Below, in pieces: positions 1 through 11,388 of a stretch of DNA of 64,000 nt. Under the pieces are notes generated by a model. It was not told the origin of the DNA and searched no databases. It saw only the letters and a list, made by a program, of their open reading frames with translations. The DNA comes from Epiperipatus broadwayi. Its lineage: Eukaryota > Onychophora > Udeonychophora > Euonychophora > Peripatidae. The DNA lies in assembly GCA_028023455.1 (NCBI GenBank), contig JAQFVV010012510.1, positions 2,401,420-2,465,419 of the forward strand. The letters run 5' to 3'. Position 1 is the first letter of the stretch, and every line of letters starts with the position of its first letter. Made by a program: the position numbers and the translations under genes.

Positions 1-779
1 CAAGTAAAGAAGAGAGTGGAACCGCTCTTTTCTTGTTAAATTCTCTGTCCCAGTGCTTAAGATTTGATTGGTGTTGGTAGTCATAAGCGCTTGAGAAATT
101 TGCACTCTTTTAATTTAATTTGGGGATAATAAAATTATAGTTTTATTTTACAAAGAAATAGTAATAATGAGGAGATTACTAAAAATATTAAAAGAAGTAG
201 TATATTTAAAAGAGGTTTTAGACTAGAGGATCACAACAAGTATTGTGACAATTTACAAAAAGAACCAGTAAATAAGAGTTGCCATTAGACTTTGAATTTA
301 TCGATTATAAAAAGACATTAGATTCAAAAAAGTTTTTTTATAATGATGAAAGCTTTAGACCAGGAGTGTCTAATCCATACCCATGGGTCACATGTTGTCC
401 AGAATGATTATGAATGTGGTCAATATAAAATTGTAAGCTTATTAAAATCATTATGAGATTTGTTTGTGATTACATGGCACAATGCGATTAAAATAAACAA
501 ATTTTTATATATCCTGACGACTATACAATTTTTTTTTAATTAAAATATTGTGAATAAAAAAAATATAAAATTACCAATATTTTTAAAAAAGTTAGCAATT
601 TCTCTCAGTAGGTGATGAATATCCATCCAAATTGCCTTGGAGAGAAAATTAAAGAAATTGAAAATGGATAAATTTTATTTTTAAAAAATGTTGATTGTAA
701 TAAAAAAACATAAATGAACATGATAATAGTTTTCATTCTCCATTTTATACATATAAAAACACTATATATATTGCCACAC

Positions 780-882
780 ACAACAAGTTAGAGTAATCAA
801 TATATATATATATAGTGAGTTTTGCCTGTTTTAACAACAGTTATACACAAGCATAAGAGGTCGTGGTCATGTGATGTTTATT
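780..882 (+). repeat. Partial copy of hammerhead-bearing repeat family B
   Basis: This short segment contains the family B arm word gagtaatcaat, then tttgcctgtt, acagttat and gtcatgtgatgttta in the same order as the complete copy at 55364-55662. The central ribozyme-like part is missing. An AT microsatellite lies inside it. It is non-coding and looks like an old truncated copy. Confidence 0.5.
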
Positions 883-1639
883 GGCATATAAAAAAACACA
901 TTTAATTTTCTAATTAATAGAAGTTATAACATGAATATACACATTTATCAATAGATTTTAAAATTTAATGCTTATTAAGGAACTGATAAAAATTATATAA
1001 AAAGAAAATAAACCATAATTATAGATAAATTTATCTCAGGAAAATTTTGTTTTGATTTTACAGGAAAATTTTGTCTTGATATTTTAAAACTAAAATTTAA
1101 ATTTAGGAATTGCGCTTAATTTTGTGTACTTAATCCAAGTAGATGCTTCAATCAGATGTATTTAGGAAATGCTGGCAACAACAATAAATGAGCAATCTGT
1201 GTTGATAGTAATGTCCATTTTCAGGCTTGTAATAATATTGATAATGATACAATCATGTATTTTTCAAATAGGTTTATTTATAGCAGTGAATGAGTTTTTG
1301 AAGAAAATTTACATTGATGATTTGATCAAGGAATTAGGTAAGTTGAAACTACCCATTAGATGCCTGCAGTTCATCCTCTGGACTAGAACTGGAATGAAGT
1401 TAGTAATGCATCAGAAAATTTTATGAAAACAAGTTTTATCTAATAATAGTAGAGAGAATGAACCATGATCTCATTTACAATCACTATTTATATTCAACAC
1501 GAGGATTTTCTAGAAAGTTGTCAGTTCAAAAAAGGTAACTTGAAAGCACTATTTACTCCCGAATATTTGATCCACTTATAATAAAGCTAAACAGACCACT
1601 TCCATTTATCCATTGTTATATATTGCTGGTAAGTAATGC

Positions 1640-2600
1640 CTGTGTATATTTTATGCTTTTTTAAATAATATTTTAGGCAATTTTTGTTATTTAGCAATTC
1701 TATGGTCAAATGCATATCTTTAGTATTCTTATAAATTGTATACTTTTTCATGTAAATGTCATACATATTTTATGCTTTTTTAAAATAATATTTTAGGCAA
1801 TTTTTGTAATTTAGCGATTTTATGGTCAAATGTAAATCTTTAATATTGTTTCTATATGTCATAGCATCAGCCGGGAGGCGAACCCACAACTGTCTGCAAC
1901 CAACTACTTGCTTGCAAGGCGGTTGCGATAACCTCTCGACTAACAACGTTTGCCGTCTTTTATAAACGTCTATTCCACACTTTTGCTGTGAAAGTCATAT
2001 ATATGTTTGTGTGGCAAAATAACATTTGTGACTTTTTGTATAATGACGTCTCATATTGATTGCTTAAAAATGTATTGTTTAATTGCTATTTTTTGGTCAA
2101 ATATATATTTAGTACTGTTATTAATGTATATTCTTCACTGTATTTTATATTTTTCATGTGAAAGTCATATATATTTCTGTATGGCAAACTAACTTTATTG
2201 TATAATTGCATCTTGCTAATAATTGCTGTTAAAAATGTAAATTTAAAGATTGGGGATTTTTTTGGTAAATTACACTCCATATTGGTTATATTTTTGTGTA
2301 AGAGTAGTGTTTTGGCTATAATAACATCTTTAATTTTTTTTTTGCTGAAATTCATATCCTTATAAATTGCATACTTTTTTGTGTAAATGTCATATATATT
2401 TATGTTTAATATCATTTAGTGTTATTATAAATTTATATTCCTCACCATGTTTTAAATTTTTTCCTGTAAAAAGTCTTATAAATGTACTTTTTAAGATCGG
2501 CGATTTGTTTTTGTTTTTTTGCTAAAATTGATATTTTTAATATCATTACACTTTTAATGTAAATGTTGTATATATATTTCTGTTTATTTGGTAAATTATG
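1640..2600. repeat. Degenerate AT-rich tandem repeat array
   Basis: Two adjacent units of roughly 120 bp starting near 1648 and 1768 share tttatgcttttttaaa, attttaggcaatttttg and atggtcaaatg almost exactly. More diverged units with atggtcaaat and gtgaaagtcatatata continue to about 2600. A SINE sits inside the array at about 1856-1955. The short open frames here are products of low-complexity AT sequence and show no protein signature. Confidence 0.6.
1856..1955 (-). mobile_element. tRNA-derived SINE, long-variable-arm type
   Basis: Read on the minus strand, this has an A-box-like start (tagtcgagaggtta), an anticodon-arm-like region extended by about 16 nt, and a B-box-like ggttcgcctcc followed by a short tail. 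It matches the copies at 11663-11778 and 35482-35585. It inserted into the AT-rich tandem array. I see no clear target-site duplication, and the mismatches argue against a working tRNA gene. Confidence 0.7.
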
Positions 2601-2659
2601 CCCCAAATTGTTTATATTTATGTGTGAAAGTAGTATTAGTCCTGCGCCATGGAGGAGCA

Positions 2660-2890
2660 CATATTAGACATGCTGTGCCTTTTCACATATTTATTCAACC
2701 TGCCAATAACTTTATAAATCTTGGGAAAACACCATACACAAAAAGATCTATGTACACATTATTTTCGTAAATTTTTGTGAAAATATCATGTACAAGATCC
2801 GTATACAGGTTATTTTAGTCAGATCACAAGATTACAAAGTTATCAGTGGATTGATATGAATGTGAAAAGGTGCAGCATGTCTACTACATG
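2660..2890. repeat. Foldback (MITE-like) element
   Basis: The word gacatgctgtgccttttcac near 2667 recurs as an imperfect reverse complement near 2861-2881, giving inverted arms around a spacer of about 170 bp. The arm contains the word ttttcacat, shared with the foldback at 22278-22470, so the two may be distantly related. It is non-coding. Confidence 0.5.
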
Positions 2891-3289
2891 CTCTGTGCAA
2901 CGATTTTTGTTTGTATTTAATCAAACATGTAATATTTTCATTTTCTTTAATTAAAAGCAAAAATACATATAAATTGAAAAAAAATACAGATATTTAAGCA
3001 ATTGAATTTAAAAATGCAAAACTTTAACATATACAATTATTTACAATTATTAAAACATTCCAGCTAAGTGGAATTAAAGTAGTTGCTTGTAATCTTAAAA
3101 ATGTAGAGGCTGCTAATCCTGATAAAATATGCAGAGATTTAAAATAAGATGGTTATATGTTGACTTCAAAAGACTGGATTTTTTAAGGAACATATGAACC
3201 CATGAAATTATGACATTCATCTTAAGGTTACTATTATTGTTCAAATTTTTAAAAACAAAGGAAATAGAAAAGATTGTAATAATAATTAT

Positions 3290-4560
3290 GAATATTATTA
3301 CACTTTTGAAGATTTTGTTGAATATATTGCTTCCAGTATTAGGTGAGAGGTTACCAAAGATTAAGTGTGGTTTTAGACAATCAAGAAGGACTATAAGAAT
3401 AGTTTTTGTTACCAGGAAAATGCAAGAAAAGTGTCAGGAATAAAGGAATAGGCATTTTTTTCAGTTAATATGATAGGGTTATGTTTGAAATTACTTGATT
3501 GTCCATCAAAACTTATTCACACTACCCAACTTCTACATAAAGGAATGGAAAAAAATTGTTTCCAATTTTTATGACAATAGTTTTGGAATTATGTATAGGA
3601 TTTGGGATCAAATTATAAAATAGATTTGATAGAGGAATTTTAAATTTCAATCAATTAAAAAGCAAAAATAACTTCTGAATATTCAGTATGCTGATGATTA
3701 TGCTATTGTTGACAGATCAAAAGAAATGTACTTACATAAAAACTTTGGTCTGTGAATAAGTATTCAAAAAATTCCAGTTATTTTCCAGTCGATGATGGAA
3801 GACAAATCTTCAGTAATCTTTAGCTTGGATGATTTTTAACTTGAATAATATTTTGATGGTTGTATATGTAGAAAGATAGACTTACATCTTGAGGTAAAAT
3901 ACAGACTCCAATATTCTGTAACTTTTAACAAGTTATAAGAATTTTCTCACAGGGAAATAACTATTTCAACTAAGTTATCTGTATAAAGGGTTGTTATTTT
4001 ATCTACTTTGATGTATAAAAGTGAAACTTGGATACCCTTCATTTAATGATACTTCATAACATTTTAAAAATACCAAGACAAGATCATAAAATCAATTTAT
4101 ATGTTCTTCAAATTTCTGGATGTAATATTATAGGGTCCATTATTGTAAATCACATTTTCTTGGGATTGGACATGTAAAATAAACGAACAATGCAAGACTC
4201 CCTAAAAAGATATTTTATGGTGAACTTAAACATGGTTTTCATAAACAGGTAGGCCCTGTTAGCATAGTAAAGATTATCCCAAAACATTCTGAAGAACAGC
4301 AATATTGATGACAGTTTTAAGAAGATATGGCAAAGATAAGACTATATTGGAGAACTGCAATTAAGTATGGTGTTGAAATATTTCCAAAGAGTAGTTTTCT
4401 GTAGAAAAAATTAAAAGGCAATAGCGTAAAATATAAAACAAACATAAAAATGTTCTTTATGGATGTGGTTATAATTCATAGATAGGTTTGTATATTCATC
4501 AAGGTTTTTCAGCTTCTTTTTTTCTTTTGCATTAGAAGTTATAATGGCTATACTTGTTTA
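3290..4560 (+). pseudogene. Decayed LINE: reverse transcriptase and C-terminal tail
   Basis: Translation of successive + frames gives recognisable pieces of a non-LTR retrotransposon RT in the right order. KCGFRQSRRTIR and MQEKCQE lie at 3345-3440, matching the CGFR...R.T..MIF..RQ.QEKC segment that precedes motif A. QYADDYAIVD at about 3685-3715 is RT motif C with both catalytic aspartates. YKSETWIPF is near 4015. RLPKKIFYGELKHGF at about 4198-4245 is the usual C-terminal tail. Frames shift repeatedly and stops are frequent, so the copy is dead. The family is of the Jockey/CR1/RTE kind; I cannot assign the clade without alignment. The 3' end near 4560 abuts a SINE. Confidence 0.75.
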
Positions 4561-4582
4561 AGAGTTATCTCTTATTTTTATT

Positions 4583-4681
4583 TTTTTTTAATGTGTCACA
4601 GCGTCGGCCCGGTAGCGAACCGCGGGACAACTGCTTGTAAGGCAGTTGTGCTAACCACTCAGCCACCAACGCTTGACCTCC
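4583..4681 (-). mobile_element. tRNA-derived SINE with 10-bp TSD
   Basis: On the minus strand this reads as an A-box (tggctgagtggttagc), a CTGCCTTACAAGCAG anticodon arm, a B-box-like ggttcgctacc and an A-rich tail. The anticodon position reads UAC, as in tRNA-Val. It is flanked by tatttttatt at 4573-4582 and 4682-4691, supporting retrotransposition. This is the short-variable-arm type. Confidence 0.8.
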
Positions 4682-4975
4682 TATTTTTATTATTGCAGTC
4701 ATTCAACGTTCAAGGAAAACAATAACATTTCTATATTTAAATTTTAATTTTCAAATAAAAAATATTTATACTTTTAATTACAATAATAATAACTTTTGCC
4801 ATAACAAAATATAAATAAAATTATTTAAGAATATTTATAATTCTTTCTATTTAGAAAACAGGGAACTGAAACGAGATTTATAAATAAACTGAAGAACAAA
4901 AAATTCCGTATCCATTTTCTAAATAAGACTGCGTAATGATATTTAAACTGCTTTTAATTTCAATAACATATTAAT

Positions 4976-5959
4976 ATGACGTTAACATGCCCTCAAATTG
5001 TAATACCCTTTGTTGTATTTTGGATGGGTTTGATTGCATTAGTGGGAACCCTAAGTAATCTTTTAACTGTTGCGGCATTTTGGAAACACGCGTCGATGAA
5101 AAATATAACTAATATTTTTATTATCAGTTCATCTTTCTCAGATTTCTTATTTTGCTGCTTCAGTCTTCCAATGGTAATTGCCGAAATATTGAGTTCCAAA
5201 GAAGCATTTCATCCGTGGTTTTTAAATATTCATGGATTTATTAACTACACTAGTATTAGTAGCTCTGTATTTAACCTTGCGGCCCTCACTCTCATCAGAT
5301 ATTTTTTAATATTTTTTAATAATGTATTTAAACGGCATTATGCAAAGTATATCGTAATTGGACTTTTACTTTTTATTTGGATATTCCCAATTGGGTTTCT
5401 TATACCTATAATGTTTAGTCTTTGGGGAAAATTCGAATACGATGAATCAGCATGTGTTTGTTTTATTGTTGAACATAATGGACATAATCCACAATCAGGG
5501 GCGACAATCTTCGGTTATGCTTTCCCGCTTCTCGTTCATGTACCTTGTTACTTACATATATTTTGGTTAGTTCGAAAATCAAAGCAAAATATAATTCGGC
5601 ATCAAAGTATTAAAGTTCCATCTCCATTAAAAGAAAGCAATTTAAAAATAACTAGAACACTATTCTTAATCGTGAGTTTGACAATTGTAGGATGTATCCC
5701 TTTACTAGTTATTAAATCAACTATTGCCAAAGATTTAAAAGTTAAATATCCAAATTATTATTTGCTGGCTGATGCTGCTGCTTTCACAAACTTTACTTTA
5801 AATCCTATTATTTATGCTTGCCTAATCCCTTCTTATAGACTTTATTATAAAAATTTTCTTATGAGTTTGTTTTGCATTAAGTCTGGTTCCGAAACTACTG
5901 TGACTGTGCCTAATATATCACGAACAATGACTTCCAGTAAAGATAATATATACTTCTGA
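4976..5959 (+). CDS. Class A (rhodopsin-like) GPCR 1, moody/Tre1-like, intronless
   Basis: This 327-residue protein is predicted to be a seven-transmembrane receptor at the plasma membrane. Landmarks visible are N28 in TM1 (SNLLT), D56 in TM2 (SFSDF), W135 in TM4, P184 in TM5, P242 in TM6 (GCIP) and N276-Y280 (NPIIY) in TM7. The segment WGKF, a Cys-X-Cys in ECL2 (160, 162), and HIFWLVRKSK after TM5 recall the moody/Tre1 group of invertebrate receptors; ligand unknown. The DRY motif at the end of TM3 is I107-R-Y. The conserved TM3 cysteine is replaced by L83, so the canonical TM3-ECL2 disulfide cannot form. The N-terminus is only about 8 residues. An in-frame TAA at 4964-4966 with no AG between supports this ATG. 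AATAAA follows near 6046. It is a paralogue of the receptors at 29778 and 56439. Confidence is high for a GPCR, moderate for the subfamily. Confidence 0.93.
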   Translation: MTLTCPQIVIPFVVFWMGLIALVGTLSNLLTVAAFWKHASMKNITNIFIISSSFSDFLFCCFSLPMVIAEILSSKEAFHPWFLNIHGFINYTSISSSVFNLAALTLIRYFLIFFNNVFKRHYAKYIVIGLLLFIWIFPIGFLIPIMFSLWGKFEYDESACVCFIVEHNGHNPQSGATIFGYAFPLLVHVPCYLHIFWLVRKSKQNIIRHQSIKVPSPLKESNLKITRTLFLIVSLTIVGCIPLLVIKSTIAKDLKVKYPNYYLLADAAAFTNFTLNPIIYACLIPSYRLYYKNFLMSLFCIKSGSETTVTVPNISRTMTSSKDNIYF

Positions 5960-7070
5960 TTTTTTTAAATATATGTTATTTAAACCACTTACTTATTTAA
6001 TAAAAATATAGAATGATTCAATTCTGTAACAATAAGGTTAAGACAATAAAATGTTTCTGGAGTTTATACTCATAAAATAACTCCAAAAAAGAAGATATCT
6101 ATTGATGTTGAAGATACATATTCTCTTTGATGCTCTTAGCATATTAGTTTCACTTAGTTTCTCTTCTAACAAGCGGATATATGTACTGTTTTGCAGGTAA
6201 TATTACATTAAACTTACATTGCATTTAACATGTATACTTTATCACTCACTGCACCTCACACATCACTGTTTCTTGAACAATGGAACTTAATATGTCAGCA
6301 ATACATGTTAGTGGACTAAATACTAATCAGTACCACTTTACTATTGTGAATGTTCCTATTATTCTATCTCCAATACATTAGTTGTAGAAATATTAATTCA
6401 CAACATATTATTATTTCTTTATTTTAAAACATCTAAATTAATGTCAGTCTATTACTGTGTTCTTATCCCTTATTTGTTTTCAAAATTATTAATATTAAAT
6501 TACAATAAACAATCACTGCAGTTTGTGTGATTTTAAGACATATGGTAAATTGTATTGAAAGAGACATGAAAAACATCATACTGGAGAAAAGACCTTTTAA
6601 TAGACTTCATGTAAATTCAAGATGGCTCAATGTTAACTCATTTTTTAACCTCACGATTCTATTTTTGCAGATTTAACTGCATCGTATACTAAACATGTAT
6701 GCAAAATTCTTTATTTAATCAGTGAACCACTAATGAATGCTAAAGATTTTTATTTTCTTGAATTTTATCTCATATAATTAATCCAATTCTTTACTGACTG
6801 ATCTACGTTTCCACTCTCCTCAAATCCATTATTTAATTAATTCATTTTGAACATCTGTATTTTACTCTGACTACATGCACCTAATACAGAAATTAAATTA
6901 AATTTTTAAACCCAGCATACATTCTCCTACAAAAACCCAATCATTTAAAAAATCTAATTCTAAAATCGATATGTATTTCGAACATATCGATATTCTATCA
7001 CTCGAACTAATGCAGATCTAGTTTACATTTATCAACATCATTTCCTCCATTAACAATTACTTTACATAAA
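5960..7070. other. AT-rich intergenic DNA with no recognisable gene
   Basis: This is downstream flank of GPCR 1. Apart from the AATAAA near 6046 that could serve polyadenylation, I see no open frame with protein character, RNA gene or clear repeat. Confidence 0.5.
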
Positions 7071-7345
7071 TAGTTTGAAGCCTGTCCATTAAAGTATGGG
7101 AGATTGGCTATCTTAATATAAAGCTGAGCACTGATTATATATATGTGTGAGGATAGTAATCTAGACCAACTGATGATTGCTGGTTTAGCATGAAATACGT
7201 ATATTGGTGATTATTTATCTTTTCAACATGTGTGTGATCAGGTGGGTCAGCAATATGAGATGACACTGAGAGTAGTGGGTCGTGTGAAAGTCTGAGTTCG
7301 AATCCCGCCTATATTATATATATATAAATGCGGGTTTAAGCCTGT
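7071..7345 (+). mobile_element. Hammerhead-bearing repeat family A, copy 1
   Basis: This is the clearest direct-strand copy of family A. It starts with gtttgaagcctgtccattaaagta, shared with 10213-10240. It carries a hammerhead-like core at 7150-7222 and ends with a tRNA T-arm-like gagttcgaatccc at about 7292-7305, next to an AT microsatellite. Other copies lie at 9715-10010 (-), 10150-10475 (+) and 55955-56275. It is a non-coding, short interspersed element that may combine a ribozyme with a Pol III B-box-like word. Confidence 0.7.
7150..7222 (+). ncRNA. Hammerhead ribozyme-like motif (family A)
   Basis: The core CTGATGA is at 7170-7176. A stem-loop TGCT-GGTTT-AGCA follows, then GAAA at 7192-7195. 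Stem III is a four-pair palindrome (ATAC/GTAT, 7195-7202) that provides U16.1. A7203 takes the H17 cleavage position. Stem I pairs ACCAA (7165-7169) with TTGGT (7204-7208) and can extend beyond an internal loop. This is a type I layout like the Schistosoma hammerhead with its minimal stem III. The first pair of stem II is U-U in place of G-C, which would weaken activity. Confidence 0.6.
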
Positions 7346-8629
7346 GCAATGTGTTAATAAATAATATATATATATATATATTATTTTAGCATCTTGAGAC
7401 ATTAGATTTCAGTAATTAAAGAAGGCAACCACGAGTTCTGCAATTCAATTTATGTTAATACTTTAAAAAATGTACATAAGCTTTTTTTTCCCAATTACCT
7501 AACTGGTCAGGAGATTATATTTATGGACTTTGGGGTGCAAACTCAAATAAATCTATATATTTTGCAATTAAATAAATTATTGATTTGATCACATAGAAAA
7601 ATATGATGCTGGAAATATATTACCTATTCAAAAAAATTGCAAATTCAAGTTTATTTTAATTATTCTCCTGTGCCCCCATCCCAGTACAGAACCACTTGGA
7701 ATTAGTAAATGGGGCATTATTCTGAAAATCAGTTCTTACGTAAATTTATTTAGCTGTGTAAACTTAGAAACCACATCTTTATCTTGTGTCATTTGAGCAA
7801 TTTTTTTCATTTCTATAATCTACAATCTTATCTTTATTTTACAATCTGAAATCAAATTAATAGAACTATATCCTTCATTTATGGGTCCTTTTCTAAAAAT
7901 ACCAATGTTTTCTTGGCCATTTCATAAATTCAAGCCAACGTCTATAATTTTGGATAGATTGAAATTATAAAATTACTGATAAATTATAAAATTCATCTTG
8001 TTATCATACTAATTTTACAAATATTAAAATTCCAATTTGCAAAAAAAGGTATTTTCTATCTGCATGACAATCACTCTATTCAAAGCAATAACTACCATAT
8101 TAGAAATGCCAAAGGTCTATTCCATTGTTGTCTACGTTGGTCTTCACAACCTTTAATGTGGTACCGCCCCCAAACTTGTTTATTTACTTCATCAATATAA
8201 CATCTCTATCGTTTTATTCATTAATCGCTTAGAGAGTCATAAAATTCACATAATTCAATTTCTCAAGGTTCTGCACTGATCTTTCTTTTCATGTTCTGTA
8301 TCAACTCTATACTCATCCAAATGTAATAGGATCTACTAAAAGTTTAATTTCCATTCTTTACTGAATCCACAAAACATATCTTGCACCGATGACATCAACA
8401 TACTTCTTTCTTTTAAAAAGCGGATAGCTAAGATATTTTTTATATTTACAATTATAGTAAAAAAATATTGTCTTCAATAAAATACAGACAAATCCTCATC
8501 TGGATAGCTCTGTCTTGGGTTATAATTTCGTCCATATTTTTATAAGCTGTTCTCAAAATTTTTCAGATTATCTACTCCTTTTATAAATATATTAAATAAC
8601 CTCATTACTAACACATTCTCTTAAATTCA

Positions 8630-8910
8630 TATAAGTAAAAATACAGTAAAAGGCAAATGACCCCCAAGATGCATTTCACGCTGAACCAGGTCACCATCTC
8701 TCATATATATCTCTATTATAAGAAAAATATTTATCAATATTAAATAATTACATGTTGAATTTCAAGTATCATACTAACTCAAACCACATCTTTGAACCAC
8801 CCGCTTTAGATAAATACCAGTAATGTGAATAACACCATGTGTGTGTGCTTAATTTTAAAAAATCAGATATATTAATCTTTAATTGAGTTTTAAAGTTTAT
8901 ATCTGTGCTC
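8630..8910 (-). repeat. Repeat family C, copy 1, with deleted ribozyme core
   Basis: It shares gcaaatgacccccaagatgcattt, caccatctctcatatatatctctattat and following sequence with the copy at 19070-19400. On the minus strand the GAAATGCATCTTGGGGG half of the hammerhead-like core is present. The part containing CUGAUGA is missing, apparently by a deletion of about 19 bp relative to the other copy. Confidence 0.6.
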
Positions 8911-9037
8911 AAAACAACCTCTAGTTTAGTAAATGATTAGTAATAATCATTACTGTATTTATCTAAAATGTATAGTTTCAAAGATGTGGATTGAGTTAGT
9001 TTGATACTTGTAATTCAAAATGTAATTATTATCTATT
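8738..9037. repeat. Inverted repeat overlapping family C copy 1
   Basis: Sequence around 8740-8835 (aaataattacatgttgaatttcaagtatcatactaac, then ccacatctttgaa) recurs as an imperfect reverse complement at about 8935-9035. The arms are near 95 bp. This makes a foldback that partly overlaps the family C copy. Confidence 0.55.
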
Positions 9038-9039
9038 CC

Positions 9040-9710
9040 CCTATTTTGAATATATTTAAAACTAACATTGAATAGCATCTATTAAAATCCATTAAAATAA
9101 TAATTAACACTTTCCAATATTATTTTTCTTTCATGCTAAAGGTTTCTGCCAAATCACTTACTATGCTTCCATATAAAATATGATTCTTTCTTTAGGGAAA
9201 TGAAATTAGCTTTGCATTCTATTAATTTGGTACTAGAGGACTATTGTCATTTAGATCTGGAGAATACACCAACATATTAAATTCATTCACTGAATTCTAT
9301 TTCTGCACTTTGCTTAAAAGATCCTTGTGCAGTTTTCTTTCCAGAATTATTTTTCAGAAATTCAAATATTTTTAACATTTCATCTTACATATATTCTACT
9401 ATTTTCACCTTAAAAAATATAGCACAATTATAATTAGTCCATAGCATCCGATTGATAGAACTTTATTTTTAATAACGTTAAATGTTGGGATGGTTATATA
9501 TTACGTATCCTAGCCTACACCAACGGATATCTATAATTCAGTGCTTGATATTAATAGTCCAAACATTGATATTTTGAAACAAAATGTTTAGGCTCTTTCT
9601 ACCATTGTTTTCATGTTGACTACCACTTATCGGTGCTACGCGTATAGCTTTTAAAGTGGTATTTTGTATACAATTGTGCCTTCTATAAATTTTACATCTT
9701 TTCTCGTAAT
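9040..9710. other. AT-rich intergenic DNA
   Basis: No open frame with protein character, RNA gene or clear repeat was found in this stretch. Confidence 0.4.
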
Positions 9711-9714
9711 ATAT

Positions 9715-10010
9715 AGGGGGTTTGAACTCCGACCTTCACATGACCCTCAACCATCCATGCCATTTCACATCACTGATACACTTGATCACGCAGTCGAAAA
9801 GACAAATAATCACTAATATATGTATTTTGTGCCAAACCAGCACTCATCAGCTGGTCCATATTATCATTTCCACACATATATACAATCAAAGCTCAGCATA
9901 TATCAAGATCGCCAATCTTCATACTTTAATGGATAGACTTCCAACCATTCCACCTCATAAATCTTCAGCCATCCATTTCATTGAAAATCTGATGATGGAA
10001 TGCTCAAAGC
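9715..10010 (-). mobile_element. Repeat family A, copy 2 (minus strand)
   Basis: This is the reverse-complement orientation of family A. It begins with gggggtttgaactccgacc (B-box-like word on minus) and ends near the cagatt/ccatttcattgaaaatc word. The hammerhead-like core on the minus strand (about 9800-9870) keeps CUGAUGA (9844-9850) and a good stem II (GTGCTGG/GGCAC). GAAA has become AAAA, so it should be inactive. With 10150-10475 it forms a large inverted pair. Confidence 0.65.
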
Positions 10011-10149
10011 CCACCCTAGTGCCAACCTTTTCATCCCACCCATGCTGACATCAAGTCACTCTGAATCCTCATGTACAGGCCATAGTCCACCTACATACAC
10101 ATACAAGGGATGGGCAGAAAGCACTATATTTTGAAATATGAATTTTTTC

Positions 10150-10475
10150 TACAGTACAGGCTTTTATCCGATTTTCAATGAAATGGACAGCTGAAGAGTT
10201 GTGGGGTAAAGTCGTTTGAAGCCTGTCCATTAAAGTATAAAGATTGGCTATCTTAATATATGCTGAGCTTTGATTGTATATATGTGTGGAGATGATAATC
10301 TGTACCAACTGACAAGTACTGTTTTGGCACTGGTTTGGCACGAAATATGTATATTGGTGATTATTTGTCTTTTCGATATATGTGGGATCAAGTGTATCAG
10401 TGGTGTGAGATGGCATGGATGGTTGAGGGTCGTGTGAAGGTCTGGATTCAAACCCCTATATATTACATATAGAAG
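10150..10475 (+). mobile_element. Repeat family A, copy 3
   Basis: Same family as 7071-7345, in + orientation and inverted relative to 9715-10010. The hammerhead region at 10291-10372 is damaged. CTGATGA reads CTGACAA, and stem II contains an internal duplication of ctggtttggcac-like sequence. GAAATATGTATATTGGTGATTATTT still follows. The end carries ggattcaaacccc. Confidence 0.65.
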
Positions 10476-10499
10476 TGTAGATATGAAAAAGCCTGTACT

Positions 10500-11380
10500 G
10501 TAGAAAAAAATATTTTCTTATATTAAAATTAAACGTATACATCGTTCGTGCTTACATGATTTTTAACCTGTCACCAGAAGAATTCTTTCATTATCTACAA
10601 ATTTATAACTAGAAAATCTAAAAAGATTTTATTCTACGTTTTTTTTAATGTTTTAATTTTTACTTATTTTCTCTATCTAGATATTGTTTACTTTAAAACT
10701 TTATAACATAAAATTATATAAGAAAAAAATTAAGTGTATTTTTTTACCTTATAGTTGCATCAAACCTGTTTATCTTAAACGAGACATTTCATATACAAGA
10801 AATCAGGCAATCCATTTGAGTGAGTATTTGTTTATTTTAAGACAACAATACAATTTTATTAACATTTTGTTGCTTGTTTGTACAATAGGGGAAATGATAA
10901 TTTTTATAACAAAACATACAAGTCGTATATAACATGAATAATTTATTATTAAAGGAATATGTAAATGAATAATTTAGTGACGTCTGTATTTGTAATCTTG
11001 TGGGGTATATGCGCACAAATTCAATATAATAACTTATCGGCACATGTGTGAAGTTAATTTCCTTCTTACAACAGCATATTTTTTATATTTTCATTAAATG
11101 ATTTTATTTTGCATAAAAAATGAACTAATCATTATAAATCATATATTTCGTTATGTATAATTAATAAAGTTTATTTTAAAAAAGATAATGTAGAAAAAAT
11201 ATTAATAACTTCAATAATAAAATGTATCAAAAAATTAAACAGATTTCTATTTTAATGTATCTACTGTAAGCTTAAGTAATGTAATATATTGTTAAATTAT
11301 TTGTTGTTAATAAAATATATTGTTTGAAATAATTTATATGTTCTTTTTCTTTAACTGCTATTTTTAAAAAAAAAAATTAA
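10500..11380. other. AT-rich intergenic DNA
   Basis: No protein, RNA or clear repeat signature was found. Short open frames on both strands here are AT-rich and show no domain character. Confidence 0.4.
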
Positions 11381-11388
11381 ATCGTCTT

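Noticed and set aside
9722-10451. Frames of 67-115 residues on both strands
   Set aside because: They fall within the inverted family A repeats and mirror each other; no coding character is visible.
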